The translations under genes and the position numbers were made by a program. From contig CALGUJ010000414.1 in the NCBI GenBank assembly GCA_937902055.1, positions 1-6,707 of the forward strand: a stretch of DNA of 6,707 nucleotides, read 5' to 3'. The notes under the pieces are model-generated. The model was not told the origin of the DNA. It saw only the letters and a list, made by a program, of their open reading frames with translations, and searched no databases. How positions within the stretch are numbered: position 1 is the first letter of the stretch; each line of letters begins with the position of its first letter. This document shows, piece by piece, positions 3,882 through 6,707 of the stretch. Origin of the DNA: an uncultured Pelolinea sp. (GTDB taxonomy: Bacteria > Chloroflexota > Anaerolineae > Anaerolineales > Anaerolineaceae).

Positions 3882-6017
3882 TTATTGAATCCCCCATACT
3901 GCAATTTCTCCATATTCATCCAGACTTACAAATAATTTGCTTTTTCGTGCAAAGGTCAGCCCGATCAAGCGGGCCGGTGCAGCTTGCCAGGAAGTTATAA
4001 TTTTTCCGGATTCCACGTCCAGCAGGGCAACACGCCCGCCGGCGTCCCCGACCGCCAGAAGAGTGCTTTCCTCATTGAGCGCTAAAACGGTTGGTTGCTC
4101 TCCGGCGCTGTTTTCCAGTGCAAGCCTGCGCAGCACCTTGGCGCTCCGGCTGTCCACCCATTCAAGGGAGAGCATGGAAGAATCCTTCAGATTTTCCACG
4201 ATGTAGATTAATTCTGATCCATCGGTCGAATACACCGGGTTGGTAAACCAGGCGCGCGCCTGGTAAGCGGAAACTTTAACGACTTTGCTTTTTGGCAGAT
4301 TTACGATATACAGCGCTTTTTGGTCCCGGTTTATATAAGCTGCAGTTTGCCCGTCCGGCGATAACCGTAAACCGTAGATATCTTCCGGCTCGGCAATTGC
4401 GCGATCATCCGTCGCGGAATATATATTGCAAACCTGGCTGCGTCGGTTCTTATCCAGACAATAGAAAATCGTGCTTTTTTCTTCCCCAAATCCCATCAAC
4501 CGCGCAGTCCAGTCTTGAGGCAATTCAGAAGGGAAAAATGCTTCGGTTTCCACACCCGCTTCTGAACGCAAAACCAATTTCTCTATGTCTGCCCGGTAAG
4601 TAATGATTTCGTCTTCCTGAGCCAGCGCATCGGGTTGGCAGGTAACCGCCAGGGTTTTCAGATCTACCTGGCAGGCGCTCTGAAAATAGCCCGCATGCGG
4701 TTTCAGGCTGATTTGCTGCGGGTTAAAAGCAATTTTGCCATCGCGGGCAATCAAACCATTGAAGTTGAAGGGTGAAGTCCACCAGGCATCTGCTAGCTTT
4801 TCCGTGATGGGGTTGTCTGTAATATTGACAGAACCACCCTCATCAGTAACATTCACCCCATCCAGGTTGCGCGCCAGGAATTCAACCTGCGCGATCTTTT
4901 GCCCTACCGCCACGTTCCAGACCGTGAATCCGGTCAACAAAGTGTCGAAGTGGAAGTCCAGCAGTTCCTCATCCGCATCCGAAATGGCGGCAAAATCACC
5001 CTGGGGAGAAAATCGCAGATCGCAGGGCGTGGAGGATGTGCAGCCGGTTCCGCTCAAGCTAGCCAGCGCCTTTCCGTCCAGGCGGTCTTTGATTATGACA
5101 GGATCATCCACAAAAACCGCGTACATGCGTTGGGCTGGCGCAAAACTCTCCTTTATTATTGCGGAATCGCCGGTTACTTCCTGCCAATCCCCAACCGACC
5201 AATAGCGGAACGCCTGATATTCTTCTTCAGAAGAGGCATAATAACGGGTGGGGTCAAACGTCTGGATCAGTTTGCCGTCAGCCGAGAAACCCAATCCCTG
5301 GTAAGGATAGAGCCTGCCATGCAGGTCCTCATCCGCGCCGCTCCATTCATAAGTGATTCTATTCTGCAATACATCATAGACTCTGAAAAATTCCTGCGCG
5401 GAAGTTCTGGAATACTCAATTCCATTCACGGCCAGCAGCGTTCCGTCGGGCGACAAGGCCAATTGCGGGATATCCGCACCGCAGGTGTTTGGATCGGTGT
5501 GGTATTGCAATGTATAAGGCAAATCAAAGATCTGCCCGCCGCCCACCTGCCAAATCTGTATGGAATCCTGCGCGGCGATCGCGATGAAACCGCCATTTTG
5601 ATTCAGCGCGAAATAGCGCTCCATCCCAAATTCGCAATCCGGCAAGCGCGCGTCGATATGCATTACCGCAGCTCCGCCGGCTATTTCGACAATATCCACC
5701 CCTGATCGATCCCCCCGGACGCCGATACGCCCATCTGGCGAAATTTGGTAGTATTCGGGGAAGGGCGGCGCAATCGCGGCCAATTGCGTGATCTCCCGCG
5801 CATTTTCGGCGGTAATTGCCGATAAACCTTCGGCTAATGCCATGGCAGGCGTCGCCGTGGCAGCAGGCTCAACAATACGTCCATCAGTCGGCGTAACCGT
5901 TTGAGCCGTTGTTGAGGAATGCGAATTGGAATTTATTCCCGAAGCGGTGCAGGCAATCGAACCGGCCGCCACCCAAAAAACAACCCAAATTGATGTAAAT
6001 CTGTTGACCGTCTTCAT
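3882..6017 (-). CDS. Predicted lipoprotein with WD40-like beta-propeller body
   Basis: This 711-residue protein has no function I can name. The N-terminus is a lipoprotein signal: basic start (MKTVNR), hydrophobic core (residues 9-19), and a lipobox-like GSIAC with Cys23 as the expected lipidated residue. A Ser/Thr/Pro-rich linker (about 24-60) follows, then ITAENA (68-73). The rest contains beta-propeller signatures: SPDG-type turns at 92-96, 188-192, 244-248, 336-340, 552-556 and 596-600, and strand ends such as IQIWQV (153-158), FRVYDV (211-216), FTVWNV (364-369) and IAVWGI (705-710). Spacing suggests two propeller-like units, with a less regular middle (about 380-540). Eight further cysteines could form disulfides outside the cell. 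The ATG at 6017 is chosen for the signal peptide; its Shine-Dalgarno is weak. It probably acts at the cell surface, perhaps as a scaffold or binding protein. Confidence 0.85.
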   Translation of the reverse strand: MKTVNRFTSIWVVFWVAAGSIACTASGINSNSHSSTTAQTVTPTDGRIVEPAATATPAMALAEGLSAITAENAREITQLAAIAPPFPEYYQISPDGRIGVRGDRSGVDIVEIAGGAAVMHIDARLPDCEFGMERYFALNQNGGFIAIAAQDSIQIWQVGGGQIFDLPYTLQYHTDPNTCGADIPQLALSPDGTLLAVNGIEYSRTSAQEFFRVYDVLQNRITYEWSGADEDLHGRLYPYQGLGFSADGKLIQTFDPTRYYASSEEEYQAFRYWSVGDWQEVTGDSAIIKESFAPAQRMYAVFVDDPVIIKDRLDGKALASLSGTGCTSSTPCDLRFSPQGDFAAISDADEELLDFHFDTLLTGFTVWNVAVGQKIAQVEFLARNLDGVNVTDEGGSVNITDNPITEKLADAWWTSPFNFNGLIARDGKIAFNPQQISLKPHAGYFQSACQVDLKTLAVTCQPDALAQEDEIITYRADIEKLVLRSEAGVETEAFFPSELPQDWTARLMGFGEEKSTIFYCLDKNRRSQVCNIYSATDDRAIAEPEDIYGLRLSPDGQTAAYINRDQKALYIVNLPKSKVVKVSAYQARAWFTNPVYSTDGSELIYIVENLKDSSMLSLEWVDSRSAKVLRRLALENSAGEQPTVLALNEESTLLAVGDAGGRVALLDVESGKIITSWQAAPARLIGLTFARKSKLFVSLDEYGEIAVWGIQ

Positions 6018-6037
6018 TTCAGCCCAATAATGGCGTG

Positions 6038-6068
6038 ATTATAACCAATCTTTTTCGTCGTTTTTCAA
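6038..6068 (-). promoter_or_regulatory. Putative promoter of the lipoprotein gene
   Basis: On the minus strand TATAAT (6038-6043) is a perfect -10 box, and TTGAAA (6063-6068) matches 5 of 6 bases of the -35 consensus. The 19-bp spacing is longer than the 17 optimum. The transcript would start near 6031, leaving a 5' leader of only about 14 bases before the ATG at 6017. This fits the lack of a strong Shine-Dalgarno. Confidence 0.5.
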
Positions 6069-6107
6069 AATATGTCTTTGGATATATGTAAAATCATCGG
6101 ATGATAA

Positions 6108-6149
6108 CTGACACTTTCTTTTACCATTTTCGCTATAGTAAAATATAGG
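6108..6149 (+). promoter_or_regulatory. Candidate promoter region of the vor operon
   Basis: This AT-rich stretch has several partial promoter boxes but no clean pair. Candidates are TTTACC (6120-6125) with TATAGG (6144-6149) at 18-bp spacing, and CTGACA (6108-6113) with TATAGT (6134-6139) at an over-long 20 bp. CTATA (6133-6137) and TATAG (6144-6148) form a small inverted repeat that could be an operator. Some promoter must exist, because the operon starts here and is divergent from the lipoprotein gene, but its exact position is uncertain. Confidence 0.35.
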
Positions 6150-6195
6150 CGATTTCGTACCATTCTTGTCCAATTTAAATCCCAAAGGAGCACGA

Positions 6196-6438
6196 ATGCC
6201 CTTAAAAGGAACAATCGTTGTCGATGAAAACTTGTGCAAAGCTTGCGAACTTTGCGTGGCCTCATGCCCGCAGCATGTGATCGGCCTCAACAAAGAAATC
6301 ATCACCCCACGCGGATACCATCCCGCGCATTTGACGGAAGAAGGATGCACCGGTTGCGGCACATGCGCGTTGGTTTGTCCGGAAGCGGCCATCACTGTCT
6401 ACCGTGAAAAAAGACTAATCCAGGGGCAGGAGGCATAA
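6196..6438 (+). CDS. 2-oxoacid:ferredoxin oxidoreductase, delta (ferredoxin-like) subunit
   Basis: This 80-residue protein carries two [4Fe-4S] motifs: CKACELCVASCP (Cys14, 17, 20, 24) and CTGCGTCALVCP (Cys51, 54, 57, 61). Such subunits (VorD/KorD/PorD type) pass electrons from the thiamine diphosphate site of 2-oxoacid oxidoreductases to soluble ferredoxin in the cytoplasm. The segment between the motifs (about 25-50) is longer than in a minimal bacterial ferredoxin, as is usual for delta subunits. The ATG at 6196 is chosen because AAAGGAG (6184-6190) lies 5 bases upstream; an in-frame start at 6166 would add ten residues (MSNLNPKGAR) without a good Shine-Dalgarno. The next gene starts directly at its stop codon, indicating translational coupling. 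The substrate cannot be told from this subunit. Confidence 0.88.
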   Translation: MPLKGTIVVDENLCKACELCVASCPQHVIGLNKEIITPRGYHPAHLTEEGCTGCGTCALVCPEAAITVYREKRLIQGQEA

Positions 6439-6707
6439 ATGGCACGAGAATTATGGAAAGGAAATGAAGCATTCGCCGAGGCGGCCGTCAGGGCCGGCTT
6501 GCAGGCTTATTTTGGTTATCCCATCACCCCTCAAACCGAAGCCTTGGAATATCTTTCAGCCCGCATGCCCGAATTGGGGCGGGCATTCTTGCAGGCCGAA
6601 AGCGAGTTGGGCGCGATCAATATGGTTTACGGCGCCGCTTGCACCGGCGCGCGGGTGATGACCTCCACTTCCAGCCCGGGCACCAGCCTGATGATGGAAG
6701 GATTATC
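6439..6707 (+). CDS. vorB: 2-oxoacid:ferredoxin oxidoreductase, alpha subunit, VorB-like (partial)
   Basis: The first 89 codons are visible; the gene runs off the right edge. The sequence has [13 protein letters not shown] (8-20), GYPITPQTE (26-34), [20 protein letters not shown] (51-70) and MTSTSSPG (74-81). These are the conserved N-terminal motifs of the pyrimidine-binding domain of the alpha subunit in 2-oxoacid:ferredoxin oxidoreductases. The enzyme oxidatively decarboxylates a 2-oxoacid to an acyl-CoA, reduces ferredoxin, and works in the cytoplasm of anaerobes. The motif style is closest to VorB (branched-chain 2-oxoacids), but KorA (2-oxoglutarate) is similar at this end. ATG 6439 abuts the preceding TAA, with GGAGG at 6429-6433. 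The beta and gamma subunit genes should follow outside the window. Confidence 0.87.
   Translation, partial: MARELWKGNEAFAEAAVRAGLQAYFGYPITPQTEALEYLSARMPELGRAFLQAESELGAINMVYGAACTGARVMTSTSSPGTSLMMEGL

Noticed and set aside
4899..5705. A 268-codon open frame on the + strand inside the lipoprotein gene
   Set aside because: It is antisense to a gene with clear signal peptide and propeller motifs, shows no recognisable domain, and has no convincing ribosome binding site. It is a shadow frame.

Overview
The window looks like chromosomal DNA from an anaerobic or facultative member of the Chloroflexota, probably Anaerolineae. I infer this from three things: a tuf-rpmG-trnW-secE-nusG-rplK-rplA-rplJ-rplL cluster with no rpoB directly behind rplL; a large secreted WD40-like lipoprotein with an 'ITAENA' segment of the kind I associate with Anaerolineae; and a ferredoxin-dependent 2-oxoacid oxidoreductase operon typical of anaerobes. 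The phylum assignment is inference, not proof. I see no mobile element, CRISPR array, prophage or integrase.

Layout. Positions 1-3849 (+ strand) are a translation, secretion and transcription block: the 3' end of tuf (EF-Tu), rpmG (L33), tRNA-Trp(CCA), secE, nusG, rplK (L11), rplA (L1), a long structured leader with a terminator, rplJ (L10, TTG start) and rplL (L7/L12). The block is closed by a strong bidirectional terminator at 3817-3849. Positions 3882-6017 (- strand) hold a 711-residue predicted lipoprotein with a beta-propeller-like body. Positions 6018-6195 are a divergent promoter region. From 6196 to the right edge (+ strand) a new operon begins, with a two-cluster ferredoxin subunit followed immediately by the alpha subunit of a 2-oxoacid (VorB-type) ferredoxin oxidoreductase, which is cut by the window edge.

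The most interesting content is RNA-level control in the ribosomal protein block. Two nearly identical stem-internal-loop-stem elements sit directly against the Shine-Dalgarno sequences of rplK (1436-1470) and rplA (1919-1950). They share the frame GTGG-GA-6 bp stem-GC+5 nt-CCAC, and two of the inner base pairs change in a compensatory way. The frame resembles the L1-binding site of 23S rRNA, so each cistron of the L11-L1 pair appears to carry its own L1 operator. Downstream, the rplJ leader holds a consensus extended -10 promoter, a folded domain, and a terminator hairpin whose 5' arm can instead pair with upstream sequence (an antiterminator). This is the layout expected of an L10-responsive attenuator.

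I did not find an undescribed protein-based system. The twin L1-like operators are the best candidate for something worth following up.
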